Positions 6,679-12,399 of a stretch of DNA of 12,399 bases are shown one piece after another. The notes beneath the pieces are model-generated. The model was not told the DNA's origin and did not search any database. It saw only the letters and a list, made by a program, of their open reading frames with translations. Position numbers and translations under genes: made by a program. The stretch comes from Paracoccaceae bacterium (GTDB taxonomy: Bacteria; Pseudomonadota; Alphaproteobacteria; Rhodobacterales; Rhodobacteraceae): positions 1 to 12,399 of the forward strand of contig WTGT01000284.1 in NCBI GenBank assembly GCA_011523445.1. Direction: 5' to 3'. How positions within the stretch are numbered: position 1 is the stretch's first letter; every line of letters begins with the position of its first letter.

Positions 6679-7815
6679 TCAACCTCTAAAATCTATTTGA
6701 CCCGGATATCTGCTCTGAAACAGAATTTGGGTATACAATACAATCAAAAGAACTGCCGTAACCTGATGGCCCAACGCTGGCAGGAAAGGTACTGAATACA
6801 GCGTAGTCAAAATTCCAAGGCAAATCTGAATGACAACAAGAATTGCCCCGGCATTCCCCAGTAGTTTCAACCGGGCATGGGGTGACTTTCGACATTTAAG
6901 CCAGATCCAGACCGTTGGAATTATTACCAGATAGGCCATCATTCGGTGGTTAAAGTGTACTAGACTTGGATTTTCCAGAAAGTTCGATATCCATGGGGTA
7001 TATTCAAAACTGTTCGAGGGTAAGAATTCGCCATTCATCAATGGCCAAGTTGGAAAGCCCAAACCAGCATCAATCCCTGCAACCAATGCTCCCAAAATGG
7101 ATTGTAGGAATATGAGACAGATAAATATCAGGGACAGGTTTTCTATTTCCCTGATACGAACACGCCTAGCCTGATAGAGTTCATGCGGTTGATAATAGGT
7201 TAAACTGAATTGCCATGAAATAAGGAGAAGAATAAAAAATGAGAGTACCAGATGAATGGCAAGGCGGTAGGAAGAAACATCAACAGCATTACCGGTCAAG
7301 CCGCTACGGACCATCCACCAGCCGATAACTCCCTGCAGGAGTCCAAGCCCGCCCAAAACCAGCAACCTTTTGGCCCAGCTCTTATCAATTTTACGTGAAA
7401 TCGCCAAGATGCCAAAACCGAGAATAAACACTAGACCCAACATTCTTCCCAATTGCCTATGCCACCATTCCCACCAGTAAATTTGCTTGAAATCAGCCAA
7501 CTGCATAGACTTGTTGATAAGTTTGTATTCTGATGTTTCCTGATATTTCAGGAATTCCTCATTCCAGGTTTCTTCGGATAGTGGTGGAATGAAACCGGTA
7601 ACCGGATGCCACTCGGTCATTGACAAGCCGGAGTCAGTTTGCCTTGTTGCCCCGCCCAACAAGATCATACCCAAGACCAAGGCAAATAAAATACCCAGGA
7701 ATATGCGTATGGCCAAATTACTTCCAGGTTTTTCAATGGGTCCCGGTTGAGACTGTTTTTCCGAAGCGGTTTTTGAGTCGGAAACCTCTTCAAACAATTT
7801 TCTACTTTGTTTCAT
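6679..7815 (-). CDS. ctaA: Heme A synthase, COX15 type
   Basis: CtaA oxidises the C8 methyl group of heme O to the formyl group of heme A for aa3-type cytochrome c oxidase, in the inner membrane. The 378-residue product has a hydrophilic N-terminal stretch (about 1-32) followed by about eight hydrophobic segments in two homologous halves. The COX15-type landmarks are GGATRQTDSGLSMTEWHPVTG (as GGATRQTDSG plus LSMTEWHPVTG), WWEWWHRQLGRM and DAGLGFPTWPLMNG. Histidines likely to ligate heme are His119 and His188 in the first half and His290 and His350 in the second; His287 is also conserved in the HFNHR motif. Presence of this gene implies aerobic respiration with a heme-A oxidase. trmJ lies 37 nt upstream and the M32 peptidase gene follows after one base. 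Confidence 0.97.
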   Translation of the reverse strand: MKQSRKLFEEVSDSKTASEKQSQPGPIEKPGSNLAIRIFLGILFALVLGMILLGGATRQTDSGLSMTEWHPVTGFIPPLSEETWNEEFLKYQETSEYKLINKSMQLADFKQIYWWEWWHRQLGRMLGLVFILGFGILAISRKIDKSWAKRLLVLGGLGLLQGVIGWWMVRSGLTGNAVDVSSYRLAIHLVLSFFILLLISWQFSLTYYQPHELYQARRVRIREIENLSLIFICLIFLQSILGALVAGIDAGLGFPTWPLMNGEFLPSNSFEYTPWISNFLENPSLVHFNHRMMAYLVIIPTVWIWLKCRKSPHARLKLLGNAGAILVVIQICLGILTTLYSVPFLPALGHQVTAVLLIVLYTQILFQSRYPGQIDFRG

Positions 7816-7852
7816 AATTTACCCAAACTACCATGGAAAATCCGAACAGGAT

Positions 7853-8602
7853 TTATTCATTATTACCGGAAAGTGCCTTTCGTATTCGATGAAAGGTTTT
7901 GACTTCGCCTTCGGTCATGTCCATTCTTAAAATGAGGTTTCTTAAGTATTCCTTCATGGAATCAATCCTGTTTTCCGGTTCAAAATAACCCGTACCCTCA
8001 AGATCACGTATAAAATAATTCGCCAAAACCATTTTGGAAGCAACCGACGCCAAGTATTCTTTATCCTCCGCTGAGGGTTGTGAGGATTGATATTTCTGTT
8101 GACGCCATACATAGGCTAGCAGAACTGCACTATGGGCAAGATTCAGTGAGCTGAATTCCGGATTGGTCGGAATAAATACATATTCATTGGCCAAGGTAAT
8201 ATCCTTGTTTTCCAAACCTGTCCTTTCGGGACCAAACAAAAAAGCCACCTTATTTCCTTCGTCCATCAATCGCATGGTTTTGTTCATGGCAACCTCGGGT
8301 GTTACAACCTCTTTGACCAACCCCCTGCGACGGGCTGTGGTTGCAAATACATAAGAATAGTTCTGAATGGCACTTTCTACATCCTGGTAAATTCGAGCCT
8401 CGTCCAATAACGATGATGCACCACTTGCCCGGGCAATGGCCTGTGATGACAACCACCCTTCCCTCGGTGATACCAGAACCATTTTTGTAATACCAAAATT
8501 AAGCATGCCACGAGCAGCCGACCCTATATTTTCACCCAATTGTGGATTAACAAAAACAAAATCAGGTTGAGTTTCAAAATTGCTGGTTGGTTCTGAGATC
8601 AT
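7853..8602 (-). CDS. trmJ: tRNA (cytidine/uridine-32-2'-O)-methyltransferase
   Basis: TrmJ methylates the 2'-hydroxyl of nucleotide 32 in the anticodon loop of certain tRNAs, using S-adenosylmethionine. It is a SPOUT-class (TrmH-like) enzyme with a knotted cofactor site. The 249-residue product shows the three SPOUT motifs: NIGSAARGM (25-33), LFGPERTGL (122-130) and SSLNLAHSAVLLAY (151-164). The C-terminal helical extension (about 175-249) is the part that separates TrmJ from shorter TrmL-type enzymes. The ATG at 8602 lacks an obvious Shine-Dalgarno but has a plausible promoter about 30 nt upstream. It is probably the first gene of a trmJ-ctaA-M32 operon and is divergent from gmk. Confidence 0.92.
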   Translation of the reverse strand: MISEPTSNFETQPDFVFVNPQLGENIGSAARGMLNFGITKMVLVSPREGWLSSQAIARASGASSLLDEARIYQDVESAIQNYSYVFATTARRRGLVKEVVTPEVAMNKTMRLMDEGNKVAFLFGPERTGLENKDITLANEYVFIPTNPEFSSLNLAHSAVLLAYVWRQQKYQSSQPSAEDKEYLASVASKMVLANYFIRDLEGTGYFEPENRIDSMKEYLRNLILRMDMTEGEVKTFHRIRKALSGNNE

Positions 8603-8632
8603 GAAAGAATAAATTCAAATCTTAAACGAAGG

Positions 8633-8661
8633 ATTATCAAATTGGCTTGAACTCCTCTGAA
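8633..8661 (-). promoter_or_regulatory. Candidate trmJ promoter
   Basis: On the minus strand, TTCAGA (8661-8656), a 17-nt spacer and GATAAT (8638-8633) match the sigma-70 consensus at 4/6 and 5/6 positions. Transcription would start near 8626, giving a leader of roughly 25 nt before the trmJ ATG. Confidence 0.45.
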
Positions 8662-8817
8662 ATAATGGTAAGGATGGCAATAACAAACAACAAAAATTTT
8701 AACAGGCTGAATTTGGTATGATTTTCCGGATTCCGGCTCTTAGGCAGCTATCAACCATGGATAAAACTTTTTCCTGCATTGTCTGACCGTATTTATAATT
8801 TGGTTGGTTTGTGAATA

Positions 8818-8823
8818 TATAAT
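8818..8823 (+). promoter_or_regulatory. Candidate -10 box of the gmk operon promoter
   Basis: A perfect TATAAT lies 35 nt before the gmk ATG, with a second TATAAT at 8794-8799. Neither has a good -35 at standard spacing: the first has ATAATT at 17 nt and the second has TTCCTG. Either could be the start of the gmk-olsA operon. No other feature was seen in the 8662-8817 gap apart from a short CCGGA/TCCGG dyad at 8726-8736. Confidence 0.3.
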
Positions 8824-8858
8824 GAAAACAAAAAAACTTGAATTGGTTGTAGAATTCA

Positions 8859-9509
8859 ATGAATGAAACTCTTGACGAACGATTGCTGATTATTCTTTCC
8901 TCTCCATCTGGAGCGGGTAAATCCACACTTGCTAGGCTTCTTGCCAAGGACGATCCCGAGATTCAGGTCTCGATTTCGGCAACCACACGTCCTCCAAGGG
9001 ACAATGAAAATGAAGGCGAGGAATATTTCTTTATCGCCAGGGAGGAATTTGAGAGCCGAATAGAAAGTGGTGACTTTCTCGAGTATGCCGAAGTATTCGG
9101 CAACCTTTATGGAACACCTCTGAAGTTTATAGAAGATTGTCAGATGAAAAACTTGGATGTGGTCTTTGATATTGACTGGCAGGGGAGCCTGCAGATTAAA
9201 AACTCCAAGTACAAAAATAATGTGGTGTCAATATTCATTCTCCCTCCTTCCATCATGGAACTCAACAATCGGCTGGAATCTAGGGGGGCTGATTCCAGGT
9301 CGATGATCAAGGGACGGATGGAAAAATGCAAGGATGAAATCAGCCATTGGAAAGATTATCAGTATGTTTTGATCAACACTCAGGTTGATGAGGTCATGGA
9401 CCAAATCAAATCCATTGTATCGGCCGAGAGGTTGAAGCGCTCCCGACGAAAAGGTCTTGCGAATTTTATCGACAAACTGAATAATGAATTAAAGGATAAG
9501 AATTCATGA
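8859..9509 (+). CDS. gmk: Guanylate kinase
   Basis: Gmk phosphorylates GMP to GDP with ATP and is essential for GTP/dGTP supply. The 216-residue product has normal length, with the P-loop SSPSGAGKST (14-23), the GMP-binding segment SATTRPPRDNENEGEEYFF, GDFLEYAEVFGNLYGTP, and DIDWQGSLQI in the core. The SRSMIKGRMEKCKDEISH segment corresponds to the lid and its arginines. It starts a tightly packed plus-strand operon: its TGA overlaps the ATG of the carbonic anhydrase homologue (ATGA). In many relatives gmk follows yicC, but here the upstream neighbour is divergent trmJ and no yicC is present in the window. Confidence 0.97.
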   Translation: MNETLDERLLIILSSPSGAGKSTLARLLAKDDPEIQVSISATTRPPRDNENEGEEYFFIAREEFESRIESGDFLEYAEVFGNLYGTPLKFIEDCQMKNLDVVFDIDWQGSLQIKNSKYKNNVVSIFILPPSIMELNNRLESRGADSRSMIKGRMEKCKDEISHWKDYQYVLINTQVDEVMDQIKSIVSAERLKRSRRKGLANFIDKLNNELKDKNS

Positions 9510-10036
9510 CACTTTATGCCTTGGATGGTATCGAACCTAGTTTGCCGGAATCGGGCAAGTACTGGATTGCCGATAGTGCCAAACTGATAGGGAAAGTAAT
9601 CCTTGCTGACTGGGTATCCATATGGTTTGGTTCGGTATTGCGAGGGGATAACGAGCCAATTACCATTGGCAAGGGTTCAAATATTCAGGATTGTTGTGTA
9701 CTTCATACCGACATGGGTTACCCATTGACAATAGGTACCAATTGTACGGTTGGACACAAGGCTCTACTACATGGATGCATCATTGAAAATGGTGCGTTGA
9801 TTGGCATGGGGGCAACCATACTGAATGGAGCAACAATCGGCAGGAATTCCGTTATTGGTGCGGGATCCCTGGTTCCCGAAGGTAAGACAATTCCTAACAA
9901 TTCCCTGTTCATAGGTACTCCGGCAAGGTTAGTCCGGACAATTTCTGATGACGAACACAAGGAGTTCATGAAAGCAGCACTTCATTATCAGGAAAATATC
10001 ACTCGCTACAAGAATGGTCTATCAAGCATGAGGTAG
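9506..10036 (+). CDS. Gamma-class carbonic anhydrase family protein
   Basis: This is a 176-residue left-handed beta-helix protein of the gamma carbonic anhydrase/YrdA/PaaY group; known members bind a metal and some hydrate CO2. Hexapeptide repeats run from about 25 to 145 (for example NGALIGMGATILNGATIG, NSVIGAGSLV). The three trimer-interface zinc-ligand histidines are all present: His67 in LHTD and His84 and His89 in GHKALLHG. RGD (46-48) and IQD (60-62) also match. The acidic loop of the archaeal Cam prototype is absent, as in YrdA-type proteins, so enzymatic activity cannot be assumed. Its start overlaps the gmk stop by 4 nt, so translation is coupled. Confidence 0.9.
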   Translation: MTLYALDGIEPSLPESGKYWIADSAKLIGKVILADWVSIWFGSVLRGDNEPITIGKGSNIQDCCVLHTDMGYPLTIGTNCTVGHKALLHGCIIENGALIGMGATILNGATIGRNSVIGAGSLVPEGKTIPNNSLFIGTPARLVRTISDDEHKEFMKAALHYQENITRYKNGLSSMR

Positions 10037-10042
10037 AAAGTC

Positions 10043-10234
10043 GTGAATTTGACCAATAACTTCCTTGAGCCTGGTCTGCTCGTCAAGAATCCTTCACAAC
10101 CCGACTGGGGCATCGGACAGATTCAATCAATCATCGAAAACAGAATTACCGTCAATTTTGAAAACATTGGAAAAGTTGTCCTGAATGGTAATGAAGTTAC
10201 TCTGGAAGAATATTTTGATCGGGAATCCCAATGA
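10043..10234 (+). CDS. DUF3553 domain protein
   Basis: This is a 63-residue protein of unknown function. The sequence FLEPGLLVKNPSQPDWGIGQ followed by QSIIENRITVNFENIGKVVL matches the DUF3553 domain as I remember it: a short beta-rich unit found alone in alphaproteobacteria and also fused to the end of UvrD-type helicases. It starts with GTG at 10043, six bases after the preceding stop, with AGG and GAAAG just upstream as possible ribosome contacts. It may bind nucleic acid by analogy with its fused forms, but nothing in the window shows that. It sits inside the gmk-olsA operon. Confidence 0.8.
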   Translation: MNLTNNFLEPGLLVKNPSQPDWGIGQIQSIIENRITVNFENIGKVVLNGNEVTLEEYFDRESQ

Positions 10235-10311
10235 GACCAATCAAAACCAGAGAGGATATGCAGTCAGAAATAAAGACTGTGGAGGGTGAATTTTTTCATG
10301 GCATTGAATGA
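10231..10311 (+). CDS. Possible 26-residue coupling micro-ORF
   Basis: An ATG at 10231 overlaps the DUF3553 stop (ATGA) and opens a 26-codon frame reading MRPIKTREDMQSEIKTVEGE and then FFHGIE. It ends 14 nt inside olsB, so it exactly bridges the otherwise untranslated gap between the two genes. It could be a translational-coupling leader that brings ribosomes to the olsB start, or a real micropeptide. No homologue is known to me, and ATGA overlaps occur by chance, so this is tentative. Confidence 0.25.
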   Translation: MRPIKTREDMQSEIKTVEGEFFHGIE

Positions 10312-11089
10312 GTCCGATTTTGAGTTGAAAATTGCCTCTTCACGGGAAGAGATACTTTCATCCCAAAGATTACGCTTCAAGGTTTTTGTCGAAGAACTTG
10401 GAGCCCAGAGTAATTCGGATAACCATGACCTGAAGATTGAAATCGATGAATACGACAAGTGGTTTGAACATCTCATCCTGATTGACAGGAGCATCGATCC
10501 CGCCACGATGGATCATGTTGTCGGAGTCTATCGCCTCCTGAGAGATGACATTGCCCTTGATAATTGTGGTTTTTACTCCGATGCTGAATTTGATCTTACC
10601 CCCTTGATCAACTCCGGCAGAAAACTCTTGGAACTGGGTAGATCCTGTGTTCACCCGGACTATCGGTCTGGAATAGCCATGTATCATCTATGGAATCGTT
10701 TGGCCCAGTATGTTATCGAGAATAATATCGAGATACTGTTCGGAGTGGCGAGTTTTCATGGGACCAATCCAATGGATTATGCACACCAGTTGGCCTACCT
10801 GCATCAAAACCATTTGGCCCCGGAAGATTTGAGGGTATCCGTAAGAAATGAACAGGGAACCAACCTTGACCTTATTCCAGCCGACCAGATTGATCAGAAG
10901 AAGGCCCTCTTGGATATGCCCTCCTTGATTAGGGGATATCTTCGTTTGGGTGGTTTTGTCGGAAATGGTGCTTTTCTGGATTACTCGTTTAATACCATTG
11001 ATGTATGCATTGTAATTGATACCAACCGAATGGCGACCAGCCGACGGGAATTTTTTCACCGTTCGGTCGGATCAAATAGCAACACTTAA
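10298..11089 (+). CDS. olsB: L-ornithine N(alpha)-acyltransferase (OlsB)
   Basis: OlsB transfers a 3-hydroxyacyl group from acyl carrier protein to the alpha-amino group of ornithine, making lyso-ornithine lipid. The 263-residue product has the GNAT-like hemolysin-family landmarks: RLRFKVFVEELGA (24-36), VGVYRLLRDD, LELGRSCVHPDYRSG (111-125), LFGVASFHGTNP (147-158) and, near the end, LIRGYLRLGGFVGNGAFLDY. I chose ATG 10298 over GTG 10286 because the GGAGG at 10281-10285 directly abuts that GTG; even so, its 12-nt distance to the ATG is long. The next gene is an OlsA-type acyltransferase, as expected for the two-step pathway. Ornithine lipids often replace phospholipids under phosphate limitation, but I saw no recognisable Pho box. 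Confidence 0.9.
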   Translation: MALNESDFELKIASSREEILSSQRLRFKVFVEELGAQSNSDNHDLKIEIDEYDKWFEHLILIDRSIDPATMDHVVGVYRLLRDDIALDNCGFYSDAEFDLTPLINSGRKLLELGRSCVHPDYRSGIAMYHLWNRLAQYVIENNIEILFGVASFHGTNPMDYAHQLAYLHQNHLAPEDLRVSVRNEQGTNLDLIPADQIDQKKALLDMPSLIRGYLRLGGFVGNGAFLDYSFNTIDVCIVIDTNRMATSRREFFHRSVGSNSNT

Positions 11090-11111
11090 GGATAATGACT
11101 CTGTATTTGAA

Positions 11112-11882
11112 ATGGGTGCGGTTCGTTTAGTTGTCAGGTTAATTCTACTGATAACTGTCATTTACGGTTTGTTGGCAGTATTTCTGCTAATCAGGGCTTT
11201 TGAGTGGCCATTTGGGCGTAAACTCACACCAGAAATAACCCGCCTTGTTTGCCACCTTTGCCTAAAAATCCTTGGGATCACTCAAAAGGTTCAGGGGACT
11301 CCCATGAATGGAATGGGTAGTGTCGTTGCCAATCATTCCTCATGGATTGATATTTTTGTGTTGAATGCATCGCAACGGATATTTTTTGTTTCCAAAAGCG
11401 AGGTCAGAAACTGGTTTGGGATAGGTATTCTTGGACAAGTTACGGGTACTGTATTCATTGAGCGAAGGATGAGGCAATCACTGGTTCAAAAGGGCATCTT
11501 TTTCGAAAGATTACAAAAGGGTGACAAGCTACTGTTTTTTCCTGAAGGAACAAGTACCGATGGCCAGCAGGTGGTACCATTCAAGTCAACACTTTTTGCT
11601 GCTCTGTTCGAACCCGAATTGAAGGACCGGTTATTTGTCCAGCCGGTGAGTGTCTATTACAAAGCACCGACAGGACAGGATCCGAGGTTTTATGCTTGGT
11701 GGGGGAGCTTGAACATGTGGCAACATCTTCAATCGGTTCTATCTGCTCCAGGCAATGGTTCTGTTTCAGTTACCTATCATGAGCCAATAAGGGTTTCTGA
11801 TTATGCCAATCGCAAGGAGCTAGCCAAAAAATGTGAGGATATGGTTAGCAGCGGTTATGAACACTCAAGAGAAACCACTTAA
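11112..11882 (+). CDS. olsA: Lyso-ornithine lipid O-acyltransferase (OlsA), PlsC family
   Basis: OlsA adds the second acyl chain to lyso-ornithine lipid; the family also includes the phosphatidic-acid-forming PlsC enzymes. From ATG 11112 the product has 256 residues, with a membrane segment at about 5-28, the catalytic NHSSWID motif (HX4D, about His75 and Asp80), SKSEVRNWFGIGILGQ, FIERR, and FFPEGTSTDG (from about 142). The frame is open further upstream to an ATG at 11016, which would overlap olsB by 74 nt. The later ATG places the membrane helix near the start, as usual, but has no good Shine-Dalgarno (AAGGA lies 19 nt away). OlsA rather than plain PlsC is inferred from the adjacent olsB. 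Confidence 0.87.
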   Translation: MGAVRLVVRLILLITVIYGLLAVFLLIRAFEWPFGRKLTPEITRLVCHLCLKILGITQKVQGTPMNGMGSVVANHSSWIDIFVLNASQRIFFVSKSEVRNWFGIGILGQVTGTVFIERRMRQSLVQKGIFFERLQKGDKLLFFPEGTSTDGQQVVPFKSTLFAALFEPELKDRLFVQPVSVYYKAPTGQDPRFYAWWGSLNMWQHLQSVLSAPGNGSVSVTYHEPIRVSDYANRKELAKKCEDMVSSGYEHSRETT

Positions 11883-11895
11883 TTACGGGGATCAA

Positions 11896-12399
11896 TCATT
11901 TTCTATGGGTTGGATGCCAGAAGGTTACCTTTTCCTCCCCAAGGGATACAATCCAGAAGAATAGTGTACCTGCTATTGCTGCCACTACAATTTCGGCCCA
12001 AACGACATCAAGGGCCAACCGCCCTACTTCGGTAGATATTCTGAAGCCCATTCCGAGAATGGGGGATCCAAAGAACTCGGCAACAATCGCTCCAATCAGA
12101 GACAATGTTGTACAGATCTTCAGCCCATTGAAGGCAAAGGGCATGGCAGCAGGTAGCTTCAACTTCCAGATTTCCTGCCAATAAGTGGCGTTGTAAGTTT
12201 TAAGTATATCCCTTTGCATGACATCCGTGGAGGCCAGACCCTGGACCATGTTGACCAGCATGGGAAAGAAAACCATGGCAACCACGACAGCTGCCTTTGA
12301 TTGCCAGCCGAATCCAAACCACATGACGAATATCGGTGCCGTACCAACGATTGGCAATGCTGCCACAAAATTACCAAGTGGGAGAATTCCCCTTTGCAG
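11896..12399 (-). CDS. ABC transporter permease, 5' end cut by window edge
   Basis: The frame is open from the right edge and encodes the last 167 residues of a BPD_transp_1 permease of the SsuC/TauC/ThiX type, an inner-membrane channel of a binding-protein-dependent importer. Visible features are AALPIVGTAPIFVMWFGFG, several hydrophobic helices, and the EAA loop that contacts the ATPase (YNATYWQEIWKLKLPAAMPF then NGLKICTTLSLIGAIVAEFFG). A C-terminal helix ends in VTFWHPTHRK. The SsuC/TauC family takes up small nitrogen- or sulfur-containing solutes. The ending resembles alphaproteobacterial permeases I recall beside pyrimidine-degradation genes, but that link is weak. The gene converges with olsA across 13 nt, with no terminator in the gap. 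The substrate and the partner genes lie outside the window. Confidence 0.9.
   Translation of the reverse strand: MQRGILPLGNFVAALPIVGTAPIFVMWFGFGWQSKAAVVVAMVFFPMLVNMVQGLASTDVMQRDILKTYNATYWQEIWKLKLPAAMPFAFNGLKICTTLSLIGAIVAEFFGSPILGMGFRISTEVGRLALDVVWAEIVVAAIAGTLFFWIVSLGEEKVTFWHPTHRK

Noticed and set aside
8726..8736. CCGGA-T-TCCGG dyad in the trmJ/gmk divergent region
   Set aside because: It is only five base pairs per arm, does not overlap the better promoter candidates, and has no second copy nearby.
11095..11130. 12-codon ORF (MTLYLKWVRFV) between olsB and olsA
   Set aside because: AAGGA is only two bases from its ATG, the frame is very short and overlaps the olsA start; reinitiation at olsA explains the region better.
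1..12399. CRISPR arrays, tRNA/rRNA genes, insertion sequences, attachment sites
   Set aside because: No repeat-spacer pattern, tRNA T-loop signature, transposase frame or terminal inverted repeats were seen; nearly all sequence is occupied by housekeeping genes.

Overview
The window looks like a chromosomal segment of a low-GC, free-living alphaproteobacterium, probably a marine uncultured lineage. Four things suggest this: rplM-rpsI with a PaaI-type thioesterase upstream and argC downstream, a COX15-type heme A synthase, a DUF3553 gene, and an olsB-olsA ornithine-lipid pair. The species assignment is inference. I see no mobile element, CRISPR array, tRNA or rRNA gene, and coding density is high.

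Layout: (1) Positions 1-4171, all on the minus strand. In transcription order these are a PaaI-type thioesterase, rplM, rpsI (1-nt overlap, followed by a good intrinsic terminator), a small DUF2834 membrane protein, murI and argC (which runs off the left edge). (2) Positions 4402-5190, plus strand: an ECHDC3-like enoyl-CoA hydratase/isomerase family gene, divergent from the thioesterase across a 230-nt AT-rich region carrying two inverted repeats. (3) Positions 5199-8602, minus strand: trmJ, ctaA and an M32 carboxypeptidase, probably one operon. The M32 start lies 1 nt after the ctaA stop. (4) Positions 8859-11882, plus strand: gmk, a gamma-class carbonic anhydrase homologue, DUF3553, possibly a 26-codon micro-ORF, olsB and olsA, very tightly packed. 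(5) Positions 11896-12399, minus strand: the C-terminal part of an ABC transporter permease, cut by the right edge.

Most genes are housekeeping: translation (L13, S9, TrmJ), cell wall (MurI), arginine synthesis (ArgC), respiration (CtaA), nucleotide metabolism (Gmk) and membrane lipid (OlsBA). I did not find a clear undescribed multi-gene system. The points most worth a second look are murI, which has no ATG/GTG/TTG able to include its catalytic Asp-Ser motif and probably starts at ATT; a crotonase paralogue lacking both catalytic glutamates; the inverted repeats in the divergent thioesterase/crotonase region; and a possible coupling micro-ORF between DUF3553 and olsB.
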